Shown here one piece after another: positions 24,438-36,959 of a stretch of DNA of 64,000 bases (position 1 is its first letter; each line of letters opens with the position of its first letter). Source of the stretch: Amoeboaphelidium protococcarum (Eukaryota; Aphelidiomycota; Aphelidea). The DNA lies in the NCBI GenBank assembly GCA_023515745.1, contig JALECJ010000256.1, positions 1,116,001-1,180,000 on the forward strand, written 5' to 3'. The notes under the pieces were generated by a model. That model was not told the origin of the DNA. It did no database searches and saw only the letters and a list, made by a program, of their open reading frames with translations. The position numbers were made by a program, and so were the translations under genes.

Positions 24438-27400
24438 TCAAGTGGAGACTTTGAGTTGAGGCTCATTGTTGTTGCTGCTTCTGGATCTTCTCAACACCAG
24501 TTCAGTGCCAGTCTACAACGCACGCTCTCCCTTCTCCAACAGTCTATACAGCGTCTCCAGTTTAGCCTCGTACTTTCTAACGACAGAATCAACATCCTGA
24601 CCAGCAGGTGTGGGAGGCACAATTCTAGACTTGCCACGATTCTACTAATGAGCCGGCGTGAGAATACCACTCTAGAGCTATTGGATAGTCCTATTGAATT
24701 AATCAACACTTTTACGAGAGATGTCATTAAATTCCAGATCATCGACCACCAGCTCGCTCTCACGGAGTTGATGAGATTTATCTTCCTTCAACACTACGGC
24801 GGCCTCGTTTAATCTTCTCATGATAAGACTAGTCTCCTTGGTATGGCTAGACAATTATTGACGCAGATTTTCTCTCTCTTGACGTAAGTTGGCGATCTGC
24901 TCCTTGTACTAATCAACTTCCAACACCTTCTTGGTCAGTTCATCTTGCACCTTCTTCACCATTCTCTTCAACTACTTTCGCGAGTCCTCATGATTTGAGT
25001 ACTGCTTAGATAGTTGATCCAGTTATAGCGATAACTGGCTAACCTTGCTATTACTCTGATCTAGCTCAATAGATAGTTATTTAATACGATTCTCTTTCAC
25101 TTAAAGTTGCTACTAATCGACACTTTATCCTTTAAGCTGCTTCATCTAAGCCGATTGGATCTCTAAAGACTTTTTAACCTCATCCAGTTCTGCAACTAGA
25201 CTCTCCTTCTCCTTCTTAACAGTCAATAACTCGTCCTCTTTAGCAGCAAGCAGATTACGAACTAATACAACTTCATGTCTAAGCTCTTCATTCACCTAAT
25301 ACAGCTCACTAGTCATCTTCTCCAAATGATCCTACTACGATTAGAATTCAGAAAGTTCAGCCTCCAGAGCAGCGACTGCTTCAGCCTAGCTAGACTTCAC
25401 TTCTTCCAACTGTTGCAAAGCCAGATCCTTTTGTTCTATCAGCAATTCACCTTTTTTCTACCATTCGTCTAGCTGCATTTAAATTAAAAGAATCTGAGCC
25501 TCTTGAGTCTACAGCTTGGACCTCAAATCTCTAGATTAATCGTCATAACGCTTCTCAGTATTAAGTAGAAGCTAATCTTTAGCCTGCAGATCAGACTTCA
25601 GATTTCCAAGAAGAGCCTCGTATTTCAACTACTCAGATTGCATCAATTCTTATTGCTATTGCTTACGCAAGTTTGCATCATCCAACTCCATCTAGAGAGT
25701 ATCCGCTTTAGCTTAAAGTTCAGAATTTGCGACAAAAATCTCATCAAGACGATTCTGCAATAGACTCACCTTTTCTACATACTGATTAGGAACATTCTTG
25801 AGCAAATCATTGACTGAGGCACATTCATCACGAAGAATCTAAATCTCATCACTCTTGACCTGCACAGATCTTTCAAAAGCTTAAACAACATTCTAAAGCT
25901 AATCACGCTCATGTTAAATCTGTTTCAAGTTATCCTTGACCTCGGCCACCGCTTATTACAAGTCCTTCTTCTCCTTTAACAGCTGATCCTTCTACTACTT
26001 CAGACAATCCATATCGTAACTATTTTCTATTGCGATTTGCTCCATTCGATGCATTTTATTTTCTAAATCCTAGATTATTTGCTAATTCTGACTCAAAGAC
26101 TTGCTTTAATCTGCCAATTAAGCCATCAGTACACTCGCCCTTGAATCCAATTATTCTCTCTAGCAATCGACAATACTACATACGGAATTCAACAGCGACT
26201 CATTTGAATCATTCAGATCAGACAGTTTTTGTAAATTGACATCGTTCTCAGCCATCAATTACGACTGTTAAGCATTTACCAACTTCAACTAAGCGGCATA
26301 TTCTCTTGCATCCTTGAGATCACGCTCTAGACGGTCCTTCTCACTCAGAGCCTGTTCAAACTACTTGGATACTTCTTTAACCATGGAAGACTTATCCTAC
26401 AATGAGTGCACGAGTTCATCAAACTTTGTCTGTACTTTCAATTTCTCCTATTCTATAAAATCACATCTGTCTAGCACCTCCTTCAATTCAGACTCCTTAT
26501 CATTCATATCACTCTTAATCTAACACAGTTCTTACTCAATAATTTCATTCCTATCCTTCAACTGCTAGCCCTTTGCACTAAGCTCAATCTTTTCATTGAT
26601 TACAACTTCCAGCTGATTTTTGAATTAACTAGACTGAGATTACGCGGATTATAACTGCTCCTCCAACTAGTGAACTTTCTTATTGAGCTGAGAGCGAATA
26701 TGTGACTACTCTTACAAATGAGCAGTCTCCAGATCGACAACAACTTCATCAATCTCAATCTACGCTTGCTCAAATTGTCTCTCCAGTTTACGGCATCTTT
26801 TAATCAAATTATTATTCTACGTGCTTTATTCAGAAAGCTGCGTCTGCAGATCTGCCTTCTCAATCTTTGACTACCGCAATTGTGAAGACAATAATACAAT
26901 CTTATCCGATGACTGCGCCAACTCCTCACTCAACTAAGCGCATTAATTATGCAGAGAACGTCCCTTCTACGTAAGCTACTACACTTGAGACACCAGAGTA
27001 TTATTCTCGAAGGCTGAATTAAGACTTTTATTCATCTAAAGTTTCTTCAACATATGAACCTGAGATTCAATCTGTGATAACCTTTCAATCAAACTAGACA
27101 TTTTAATCTACAATTCCTATTACACATTACCAGCAGAGGCAGAATCAAAACCTTGAAGACTTTCCAACAAAGATTGAGACTATTATAAAGCGGTATTCTG
27201 ATGTTGAGCCAACTCCTGTCTCACAAGATCATGATCACGTTAGATGGAATCTATGGACACCCCCAACTTCTAAATAATTGCAACTTTCTTCTCTAAATCC
27301 TTAGACAAAGACAGTTTCTCAGCCTTCTCCCTATCCAATTGCGATATGACAGAGGAATATTAATCGCACATGGTATCCATATCAGACTTTAACTGAGACA

Positions 27401-30131
27401 TAGCAAGCGATTTCTATTCCAAGGACAGCATCAACTCTTGATCTTTAGAAGAGCTCGCACTAACAACATCCTGATACTGTGACTGCAGAGCATCAAATTA
27501 GTGTTATAATTGTTATAATTTGACCAATGTGGATTTCTAGTCGGCAAACTTGTCTAGCATATATTACCTGAACATAGACAACTCATCCGATTGCAACAAA
27601 CTTACAGAATCAGAAATGTCCAATTGATCACCAACATAAGCCAAGAGATCAAAGCAACCAGCCAGCTTATCTTCAAAATCGTCCTTCTCCGTCTACAACT
27701 ATGCAAATGAGGATCTCAACTTCTCAAATTAGTCATCCTTCGATTTCAGCTAAGAAGTCAAATTAGCAACCTGTCGCTCAAACTCATCGCAAGTCTTTTC
27801 GATGACACCAATTTCCTAACGAGATTCCTTCAAAACCTTCTTATATTTGACAGCCTGAGAACTTGCCTTATCAATTGTCTCTTTTAAAGTCCTAATATGA
27901 TCCTGAGCATTCAGAAGCTCGTTGTTAAACTCTTCATTCACTCTAATCAGCTCTGATTTTAATAAGTTTATCTCTTCCTCTTAATTCACTATAGAAGTAT
28001 CGTACACATTAGACCTGCTTACATAGATTTCTAATTGCTACTAAAGACTGCCAATCTCCGACTATTTACGCTAAATCTCTGAACGTAACATCTCCGCAGT
28101 AGACTCAATGCCGGATAGCTGTTTAATCAGATCTTACTGCTTCTTCAGCAGCTAGTCATTCTCCTCACTCAAATCATTATTGGCTTATACCAACTCTTAA
28201 TTGGTGCTTTCAGCGGCTAGCTTCTCGCTTTCAATCGCAGAGAGCTTCTACTTAATACTTTCAACTTCAGCTTGCAGATCCGCATTTTAACGCTCGAAAC
28301 TGGACAGACTTTATGATTATTAAGATTGCTTTAAATTCATCTAAGCCTGACTTTGAAGTTCTGACATCTATCTTTACATAGACTATAATTACTGCTACAG
28401 CTCTAGCTTCTCTTCTGCGACAATCTCAAGATCCAAAATCTTCTCTTCCAACTCTACTTTCTTCTACTCAAGCTCATCTCTAACCAGTGCAAACTATCTA
28501 TCTTTCTCCTTGAGTCTCTCAGTCGTCTCAGTACTATACTGAGCGTTCGAATTTTCAGCTGCATGTCTCAACGTAAGAACTAATGATTCCGCCTTCTCCA
28601 ACATTGTCTTGTACTTGTCTCTCTACTCCACACAAGTATTCAGACTCTGACGAAGAAGCATCAAACTTTTCTCCTTTTCATTCGCATTAGCCTCCAGACT
28701 TTCAATGCGATCCTGTTGAGCATCAGATAACTTGATCTAATCCTTGAGAAGCACAACTTCCTACTAAGCAGACTGCAAACTGGTCTGAGTCAGAATGAGT
28801 TGATTATTAGCAGATTGCAATTGAGACTACAGCTCTTCCACCTCAGCCGTCAACAGTTACTCCTAATCAGCAATGTCAATTCCCTCGACAGGCATCTCTT
28901 TCAGTGCAGTATGGGCGTGGCGCAACAAACTTTGATACTACCTGACATCAGATTTGTCTTTAAGAATGAACTGCAACTATTCATTGAGATTTTGACACTT
29001 TGTACTGAGCTGGTCCTTCTCTCTCTTCAAAGTATGCACTTGATACTCCAATTTTTCAATCTTTGCATCATTGCATTCAACAGCGCTGCTTATCACTTCA
29101 GGCTATTTATGATTCAATTTCTCTGTTAACTCTTCAACTTCTTTCTAGAGGCTCTCAATAATATTCAAGCTTTCACTATCACCGTGAGATACTTAATGAC
29201 TTTTTATAACACTGACCAGCTCCTGACAAGCCACGACAATGCTGTCAATCACATTGTCATTACCATTCGATTACATAAAAGTATTTTCAGCAATTTCAAA
29301 AGACATATGAGGATTGCCACCTTTGTTAGACGCAACCGTGCTCTGTGCAGAACTGATAAAATTAAAACCAACCTTGGAATTCGTAGGAGTAGAAGATCTC
29401 GGATAACCAGATTAAGATAGAGACTGCTAGAGCCTCAAAATATCAGCAAGTAATTTTTCACCAAGCTATAAAAGACCTGAGTTATCCTTCTTAAGAAGAT
29501 CCACATTTCGCGGAGCAGACTACTACTTTGACTCCAAATTTAGCATGTCGGCATTCGAATTTTGGGCACTTACCCCGACATCATCAGCATTAGAGACCTT
29601 GACATTCTTTGATACTATCTATTACTACTTCCTGACAGGAGAAGAGGCAATAAAGTCTCTCAACTATGATATTCTCTTATCAAACTCATTCTTCTTACTA
29701 GAAGCAAATTACTCCAAACCGGCAACAAAATCAACAGATACATCAGCCGAGTGAACTTCAGAGCCAAACTCACTGTATATACTAGAATTTGTATTACTCA
29801 ATCTGTTATCTTAACTCGCTATGATTCTACGCTCAGACTCATCCACAATAGACTAACAGTCCTTAACAATGCTAGCCTAGACTTGGCCCGCCTTCTAACC
29901 TTCGCCAAGTTTTCGCATCACTGCAGACAGCGCATTCTTCAGCTATTGACACTTATTACCACAATTCTTGTTATCATTCTCCAGCTAGAACATATTCTCC
30001 ATAAGAGAGTCCCGCTCCACCTACATAGCGTCCAGCATCTGCTTCAGGTCGGACACTGTACTCTACAATTTTTCATTCTCATTCTCCAAAACAGTTCTGT
30101 TGGCAGAACTAAATTCCGCCAACTAAGTCAT
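24438..30131 (-). CDS. Giant coiled-coil protein
   Basis: 1897 residues from ATG 30129-30131 to TGA 24438-24440. Nearly the whole length is predicted coiled coil by eye: heptad-like spacing of Leu/Ile with Glu, Lys, Gln and Asn, e.g. NENEKLQSTVSDLKQMLDAM near the N-terminus. A less ordered Ser/Asn-rich stretch lies at about residues 100-280. The C-terminus is PPTPAGQDVDSVVRKYEAKL followed by LETLYRLLEKGERALQ and a basic Ser/Arg/Asn tail. It could be a golgin, nuclear-envelope tether, centrosomal or myosin-like structural protein; no motor or targeting domain is visible. TAA/TAG Gln codons are extremely abundant. Confidence 0.8.
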
Positions 30132-30415
30132 CAAATTGAAGCCTTGACCAAAATTGGATTCTATCTAAATATTGATTGACAACAAATTTACACTATATAC
30201 AGTAGTACCAAAATATGATATTGCTCCTCCTACGCTATGAACTAAAGAGTGAGAGATAAAGAGAGAGAACTTTCGTCGAGACAAAAGTGAAGTGAAACAC
30301 GAAATGAAACGCGCGCGCTCTTATTCCGTTTCAGCCAGTTTAAAATTGGAGGCCATTCATTGTATTGTACATAGTGGATCAGTTACGCGTGAACTAGGTA
30401 CAGTAATACTACTAA
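30132..30415. other. Divergent promoter, coiled-coil gene / acyl-CoA synthetase gene
   Basis: 284 nt shared upstream region. It contains the 15-mer at 30306-30320 and GAAA-rich repeats (GTGAAGTGAAACACGAAATG at 30286-30305). No gene found. Confidence 0.5.
30306..30320. promoter_or_regulatory. Putative promoter element GAAACGCGCGCGCTC, copy 2
   Basis: Identical to 16662-16676. It lies 96 nt upstream of the acyl-CoA synthetase ATG and 175 nt upstream of the coiled-coil gene ATG, inside a divergent intergenic region. Confidence 0.45.
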
Positions 30416-32179
30416 ATGAGTTGGTTGTATTAAGCTAAATTCTCTAATCGAGTAGCGATTGCTGCAGGAGAGTAGTATAATCTAACTTATGGTCAGCTGT
30501 GGTGGTAGGCTTCCAAGATTGCTTCTCAATTGCCTCAACCAGAACGGTTCTAATGGGGAGATCGTCAGTTGCGCCGACCTGTGCCTATAATCTGTGATCC
30601 TACACCGTAATTTGTTGTCCATCTTCTAGCTGGATGGCTTGCTAAACATATAATGGTGCCGGTGAATCCTCACATTGCTTCTGATGAGCTGGCGTATATG
30701 CTAGGGGATTTGCGATCAAGTGTCAGTCTTTGCCAGTCCAGTATATTCAAATAACACCAGGAAGTCTTTAGTAAGAACGATTGCACTGCATTATAGTTTG
30801 AAAGAGATTTGATGACTACTGATCAAAGTTTACCTGGCTTTAAACTATTGAATCTAGACAATTTGAGATCATAAAGCAGTGAAATCTAACGAAGTGATGG
30901 GTCAGAGGAGGATGAAACTTTAATTATTTACACAAGTGGTACTACTGCTCGGCCAAAAGGAGTTGTTCACACCAAAAAATCTTTACTCTCACAAATTAGG
31001 GGCATGTCATCAGAATGGGAATGGACTGAGAAGGACAGAATCCTCAGTGTGCTCCCTCTTTATCACGTCCATGGATTGGTTAATGTCGTGTTGACCGCTA
31101 TCTATCACGGTGCTTGTATTGAATTTCTCACTTGGAAAGATGCCCAATATGGCGATAAATCATAATCAAAACTCAAATACGGATTCAATGCTGAAGCATT
31201 TTGGTAACGGATATAACAAGGAGGTCCTTCTTTAACTCTGTTTATGGCAGTTCCCACTATTTATACTAAACTGATAGAATCATTTAAGACTAAAAGTGTT
31301 GATGAATAGACAAGGTTAAGGCGGGCCTTGACTTTAAGAGACTCAAGCCCATAATCCATCCATAACTTTCGTCTATTTGTGAGTGGCAGCTCTGCTCTAC
31401 CATCCTCAGTCTTTAAACAATGGGAACGAGATGTTTGCCGGGCTGAAAGTGATGAAGATATTCAAAGATTTAGATTGCTGGAGAGATATGGCATGACTGA
31501 GACTGGAATGGCTCTGACTAACCCATACAGAGTTGGTGATAAGCGTATTGAAGGATCTGTTGGTTATCCATTTCCTGGTGTGGAAGCTAAGCTTTCGCCT
31601 GGGACTGATGACCAAGGATTCACATATGATCGCCCCAATAACAATTACTATTAGCAGAGGGGAAATGTTGGAGAATTATTAATTAGAGGAGATAATCTGT
31701 TTATAGAGTATTGGCTTAAGCCTAATGAGACAGCAGAGTGTTTTGATGGTGATTGGTTTAAGACTGGAGATATTGCTTTAAGGGATTGTACCTTAGCAAA
31801 AGCGGGGGAGGTTGATGGACAAGGGTAAAGCAAGAACATCCGTTATAATATACTAGGACGTAATTCTGTTGATATAATCAAACATAAAGGCTATAAAGTG
31901 TCGGCGCTGGAAATTGAACGTGCGCTTCTAGAGATTGAAGGAGTTTAAGAAGCTTGTGTCGTTGGTCTGGATGATCAATCGGAGAGTGGAGAGAGGATTG
32001 TAGCAGTTGTTGTGGTTAAAAATGAGTTACTAAAAGACTCTACGAAATTGACTAATAGTTTATAACACAAACTTAATCGTTATAAACTCCCGTAGTAGTA
32101 CATTTTCAAGGATGCCCTTCCTCGAAATGCTATGGGCAAGGTGAATAAGAAGAACATCAAGTAAATGATTAGCGTATGA
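30416..32179 (+). CDS. ACSF3-like acyl-CoA (malonyl-CoA) synthetase
   Basis: 587 residues of the acyl-adenylate-forming superfamily. Motifs in order: TLIIYTSGTTARPKG (ATP loop, about residue 180), LPLYHVHGLVNVVLTAIYHG, LFVSGSSALPSSVF, LLERYGMTETGMAL (A5), WFKTGDIA (A7), LGRNSVDIIKHKGYKVSALE (A8) and PRNAMGKVNKKNI with the catalytic Lys (A10). The pattern and length match ACSF3, the mitochondrial malonyl/methylmalonyl-CoA synthetase feeding mitochondrial fatty acid synthesis. The substrate assignment is family-based. No clear mitochondrial presequence is seen at the chosen ATG. All catalytic motifs are intact. Confidence 0.85.
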
Positions 32180-32285
32180 CAAAAAGAACTATCAAATATC
32201 AAAGATATTAAAACTACTATTCATTAAACCATTGGCACTCATTTTCGCCACGAATATCTCTTATCCGGCAACTGATTAAATTCTC

Positions 32286-33755
32286 TCAAAAGCCAAAGCC
32301 ACTCTGACCAGGGCTCAAATCATATGCGTCCACACCAGGCTATTCGTCATGGCCATTCTATTCTTCGCCTACGTGAGGATAAGCGCCATATGGCAATGCT
32401 GAGGCTCCCTGATCAAAATCTACTCGATGTGGAGGTCTTTTAGAATTTTCAAGTCTAACTTTAAAGTCCTACTCATCACGCTCACCAGCACCCTGCAGCT
32501 AAGCTAACAACGATTCAGGATTGTGATGAAGACTTTTCAAGTATTCTTACTAGGCCTTATAATCGCGCTGCAGCTAAGCTGACAAAGAGTCAGGATTGTG
32601 ATGAAGACTTTTCAAGTATTCTTACTAGGCCTTATAATCGCGCTCACGCTCCTTTTAGTAAGAACGCAATTGAGAGTCATAGCTAGCTTCAATATCACCC
32701 TGAGGAGACATCTAGAATTTCTGAGATTTCAGACTGGCTACGTACTAAGCATCAGAACCTTCCTCTGCATTTGAAGGATCAGAATTAAAAGACTCTACAT
32801 TCCCATCTCTCTCAGACGGATAGAGACCACCATCATTCTCCTAATCAGCTTGAGTCAGTGCGGCATCCATAGAATCAGGAACATAAGTCTACTAAGGCTA
32901 ATCATTAAAGATTGCATTGTACTGACGGCCTTGAATCTAATCCTCGTCATACTCATTATCAGCGTAACCACCATATTGATGAGTGAAATGCAGGAGAGGA
33001 GTGCGGAAGACGACGACATCCTTAGCCTTGCGCAAGAATCTGCTCTTGGCCACGACAAACTAAGCATAATACATACCATTCTCCTATAGAGGCTGGAATG
33101 GAAACTGATTAACCGCACCGCTAGGAGTAATGTCCAGAGAGGAAACGACCTGAGCAGAATCAGCATCCATCACCTCAACTTTCAGACCTTTCAGAGCCTT
33201 CTAGTCCTTCAACAACTCGGTATTCCACTGAACCTGAACAATGGCACCATCCATTGCACCCTACTGACTACCAGCGACCTATAGCTGTGCATCAGCGACA
33301 AATCTCAGCTTCTTCTCTACAGCCTGAGCGCCCAAACGGACAATTGTAAACTTTTCAGATTCGCCCAGCTTAGAGCTAAAGAAGCCAAACTTGTCCTTGT
33401 AAATCTTCACAGTATACTTCTTGCCATCCTTAAAGTGAGCATCTTCAGGCAGAGGGAATACAGTGTCAATCAGACCATTGGACTGCAGCATCTACTCTTT
33501 CGTAATGGTCAAATCAGCCACGCGACTATCCAAGAAGAAGCCATTGGCATACAGACCAACCACCATCTGTTTACCATCAAAAGATTCAGCATCAGCCAGA
33601 GTCAGCTGCAGCGGCGTAATAGACATCTCCTATTTCTGAGAATTCACATACCACACCTCATTCTCTTTAGGGGAGTCTATAGTGACGACGAAATCGCCAG
33701 CGGATATCAAAATTGATGCCAAAGACACAAAAAGCGCGTAATTAAATAGCTTCAT
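32286..33755 (-). CDS. Secreted Kre9/Knh1-like protein A (tandem paralogue)
   Basis: 489 residues. Signal peptide MKLFNYALFVSLASILISAG. Two beta-sandwich-type domains follow: the first opens VTIDSPKENEVWYVNSQ, like the 'SPxxxxxWxxG' opening of fungal Kre9/Knh1 and Ser/Thr-rich GPI-protein domains, and ends FSSKLGESEKFTIVR. The second begins LQVAGSQQGAMDGAIVQVQW. The C-terminal 200 residues are hydrophilic, Gln/Asp/Ser-rich and contain a perfect 25-residue tandem repeat (see repeat entry). Residues in the N-terminal 270 are almost identical to protein B (35228-36634). Likely extracellular or wall-associated; the function of the family here is unknown. Confidence 0.7.
32497..32646 (-). repeat. 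75-nt tandem coding repeat (2 units)
   Basis: Two head-to-tail units of 75 nt inside the C-terminal region of secreted protein A, encoding RDYKAQQEYLKSLHHNP plus an 8-residue Ser/Leu/Gln tail twice. The units differ at only a few bases, indicating a recent in-frame duplication by slippage or unequal exchange. Confidence 0.85.
32900..33706 (-). repeat. Duplicated segment, copy in gene A
   Basis: About 807 bp matching 35779-36585 with no indel (constant offset 2879). I counted about five base differences by eye. Boundaries are sharp: one inside the C-terminal coding region, one just after the signal peptide. Confidence 0.9.
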
Positions 33756-35227
33756 ATTATTAAATATGCTAGAAAAAAATTGGAAGTATAAAGCTTCAGA
33801 GAAGAGGAGGAGAGGCATATAATGAACGGCTCTAATCAAGCAGTCAGACTTCTCCTGAAAATATGATTATTACCCCTTGATCACCAGTTAAGCTCTCAGA
33901 GATGATAAATCGAAACACAATCCAGACCAAGTACCAAAATACGCACTTAATACTCTTATTTGCATATTATTACTGCTTATTATTGTTGTATATTTTTTGT
34001 ATCTTGATAACGCGATAAAACCTTCTTCATATCACTTGTCATCACACGTACACGCATTTTAATAATCTCCTTAACGTTGAAAGCCGCTTCACCACTGAAA
34101 CCTCAATAGAATTAAACGGAATACTCTAAATTTCCTAACCGATAGCAGCTATGAGCGAAGACTTTTAAAATTTACTTGTTGTATCTTTATCATAGTCTTT
34201 CAATTACACGCCAGGTCGTAGAACATAAAACTTTTATTTACGGAGGCTGCCATTATTCACCCAGTCAATCAATCAATCATGTTTTGTATTCAGTCATTTT
34301 AATTTTCGTATGCATTACATAAAAGCTATCTTCTGCTAACGATTACACTGAGATGATAATGAGTCTTTTACGTGAAATGAATGAGACAGAGAATCCTCCC
34401 TTTCATCTCTGTTCAATGACGACTTCATTATGCCATTATGATTGAATAGGTAAAGAACGCGTAGAAGCAGCTTACCCAGACTTATGAAATAATTTGTGGG
34501 ATTTCGTTATCCTGTCTGATTGATTGTAGGAGCCACAATAATCTGATAAAAGCTTCGTTCTTGAAACAACAAATTCATTCTCGCTTAGTGCATCGTGGTG
34601 GTTAACGGCGTTGGAGCTTCTGTCTGAACGTTTGTAATACCGCGTAGTATTTCATATAACAATTATAGATCACAGTGAAATTAACTGAAACATAAGATCT
34701 GATAAATGTAGCTCGAACTTTATTGTTATGATAAGCTGCTCGTCGCATCTTTAATGCAAGAGGTCGTTATCAGATCATCGCCATCACCATATGATCAGAA
34801 TGGCCAGTTACAATTCACATATCAGTGATAACAGCTAGTCGGATTATTGATATTACAGTACAACTTGCTCCAAATTGCTCATAACATTTAATCTTCTTAC
34901 AATGTGAACATTCAATGGATGTCTTTGTTCTAGACGTACGATATTTACGCGTCGAGCCTCTTAAAGGACTTATCCAAGATGGTGGGGGAGACCAGACCAT
35001 AGATTACACGGTTAGAAAGCGAGACGAACATCAAAGAAACCGCAAAAATCTGATGAAAATCAAATCCGTTTATACAGCATAAAAATAGAAACGAATTTGA
35101 GATACTCCTCTTTAATCAAGCTAATATACACTGCAAGTAACGATTTTATTGCAACTCTCAGAGGATTCACCCTTGGTTGACTATCTTCAAGATCTTGAAT
35201 AGTTAATAAGAAGTACCAACAACTTTC
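33756..35227. other. 1.47-kb intergenic spacer between secreted paralogues A and B
   Basis: AT-rich, no convincing gene. A minus-strand 61-codon ORF (34815-35000) with a CSHCKKIKC stretch is too weak to call. It presumably contains the promoter of A and the 3' flank of B. No similarity to the 175-bp repeats. Confidence 0.5.
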
Positions 35228-36634
35228 TCAATATTGCGACTCTGATCTACGTCTCTATTAGTTGAGGACATAAGCGCGACGAGGCTAAAATCGCTAATTG
35301 CCAACCCCGTAAATGTAGCCATTAGAATCTACGCTTTCACCTTTACCAGCCAGTGGGTTGTTATTCATATAGTCAAATCCCGCACCTTAAGTGTTACCAG
35401 CTCCAAATCTATCAAAAGTAGCACCCGTCTCATCATAGCGCATGCTTTATTACTAATCAAATTATTACTCTTATTACATAGGGGACTGACCATCAAATTT
35501 GGATACGTCCTGATAATTATCAGCGTCGCTGTCAGAACCATAAGCACTGTCGTCAGCATCCTCATAACCAGTGGAGTCACTTTGAGAATCGTATGCACTA
35601 TCTTCAGCGTCCTAAAAATCGACATTCTCTTCGTAAGGCCTCTCTCTCAGAGCGTTTGGAGCTTGGTCCAACTCGATAACTTCGCCAGCATAGTCAGCAT
35701 TCTAAGTACCAAGATATAAGTTTTATTAAGGAGCAGACTATGGGAACTGCGAAGGATAGGCATACGCATTTTCAGGATAATCATTGAAGATTGCATTGTA
35801 CTGACGGCCTTGAATCTAATCCTCGTCATACTCATTATCAGCGTAACCACCATATTGATGAGTGAAATGCAGGAGAGGAGTGCGGAAGACGACGACATCC
35901 TTAGCCTTGCGCAAGAATCTGCTCTTGGCCACAACAAACTAAGCATAATACATACCATTCTCCTATAGAGGCTGGAATGGAAACTGATTAACCGCACCGC
36001 TAGGAGTAATGTCCAGAGAGGAAACGACCTGAGCAGAATCAGCATCCATCACCTCAACTTTCAGACCTTTCAGAGCCTTCTAGTCCTTCAACAACTCGGT
36101 ATTCCACTGAACCTGAACAATGGCACCATCCATTGCACCCTACTGACTACCAGCGACCTATAGCTGTGCATCAGCGACAAATCTCAGCTTCTTCTCTACA
36201 GCCTGAGCGCCCAAACGGACAATTGTAAACTTTTCAGATTCGCCCAGCTTAGAGCTAAAGAAGCCAAACTTGTCCTTGTAAATCTTCACAGTATACTTCT
36301 TGCCATCCTTAAAGTGAGCATCTTCAGGCAGAGGGAATACAGTGTCAATCAGACCATTGGACTGCAGCATCTACTCTTTGGTAATGATCAAATCAGCCAC
36401 GCGACTATCCAAGAAGAAGCCATTGGCATACAGACCAACCACCATCTGTTTACCATCAAAAGATTCAGCATCAGCCAGAGTCAGCTGCAGCGGCGTAATA
36501 GACATCTCCTATTTCTGAGAATTCACATACCACAACTCATTCTCTTTAGGGGAGTCTATAGTGACGACGAAATCGCCAGCGGATACGAATGCCAGAAGCG
36601 CAGCTGAGTATAACGCGTAAAATGTAAATCTCAT
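35228..36634 (-). CDS. Secreted Kre9/Knh1-like protein B (tandem paralogue)
   Basis: 468 residues. The signal peptide (MRFTFYALYSAALLAFVSAG) differs from protein A, but from GDFVVTIDSPKENE onward the next 268 residues are nearly identical to A at both DNA and protein level. After QYNAIFND the sequences part completely. B continues into an acidic tail with SAYDSQSDSTGYEDADDSAY, then a Gln-rich run (QQEQQFDQQQS, all from TAA/TAG codons) and a basic end (RRAYVLNQQRRRSESQY). The same fold and location as A are expected, with a different C-terminal segment. Confidence 0.7.
35779..36585 (-). repeat. Duplicated segment, copy in gene B
   Basis: Partner of 32900-33706. Differences include C/G and G/A changes near 36380-36390 (T-to-I in LTITKEQ versus LIITKEQ) and C/A near 36535. 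It fits recent duplication or gene conversion limited to the beta-sandwich domains. Confidence 0.9.
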
Positions 36635-36959
36635 AACAATTGTAATGCAGACCAGCGAAATTAAACAAATGCAATCTATATTTATTTTTGTAGAGAAAGA
36701 ACGTGTCAAAAGCACATAAATCTTTAACAATTAGAACGACCGTAAAGTTCATATGTTCGGCGATCTAAACTGCGCCCCATTTGAAATTTCGTACTGGCTA
36801 AGGTTACCTTGCTCAAGGAGGTCGATCAGTTGTTCAATTTACTTTACATTATAGCCAAAAATCGTTAGTATTCATAAAGACTCGAAAGGAAAATTTAATG
36901 CTTAAAAATATAGTTTATTTTACCATTCCATTTTTCTATAACCTAAATTAAAATAAACC

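Noticed and set aside
34815-35000. 61-codon minus-strand ORF with CSHCKKIKC
   Set aside because: Isolated, only two Cys pairs, no start context or splice support; chance is more likely.
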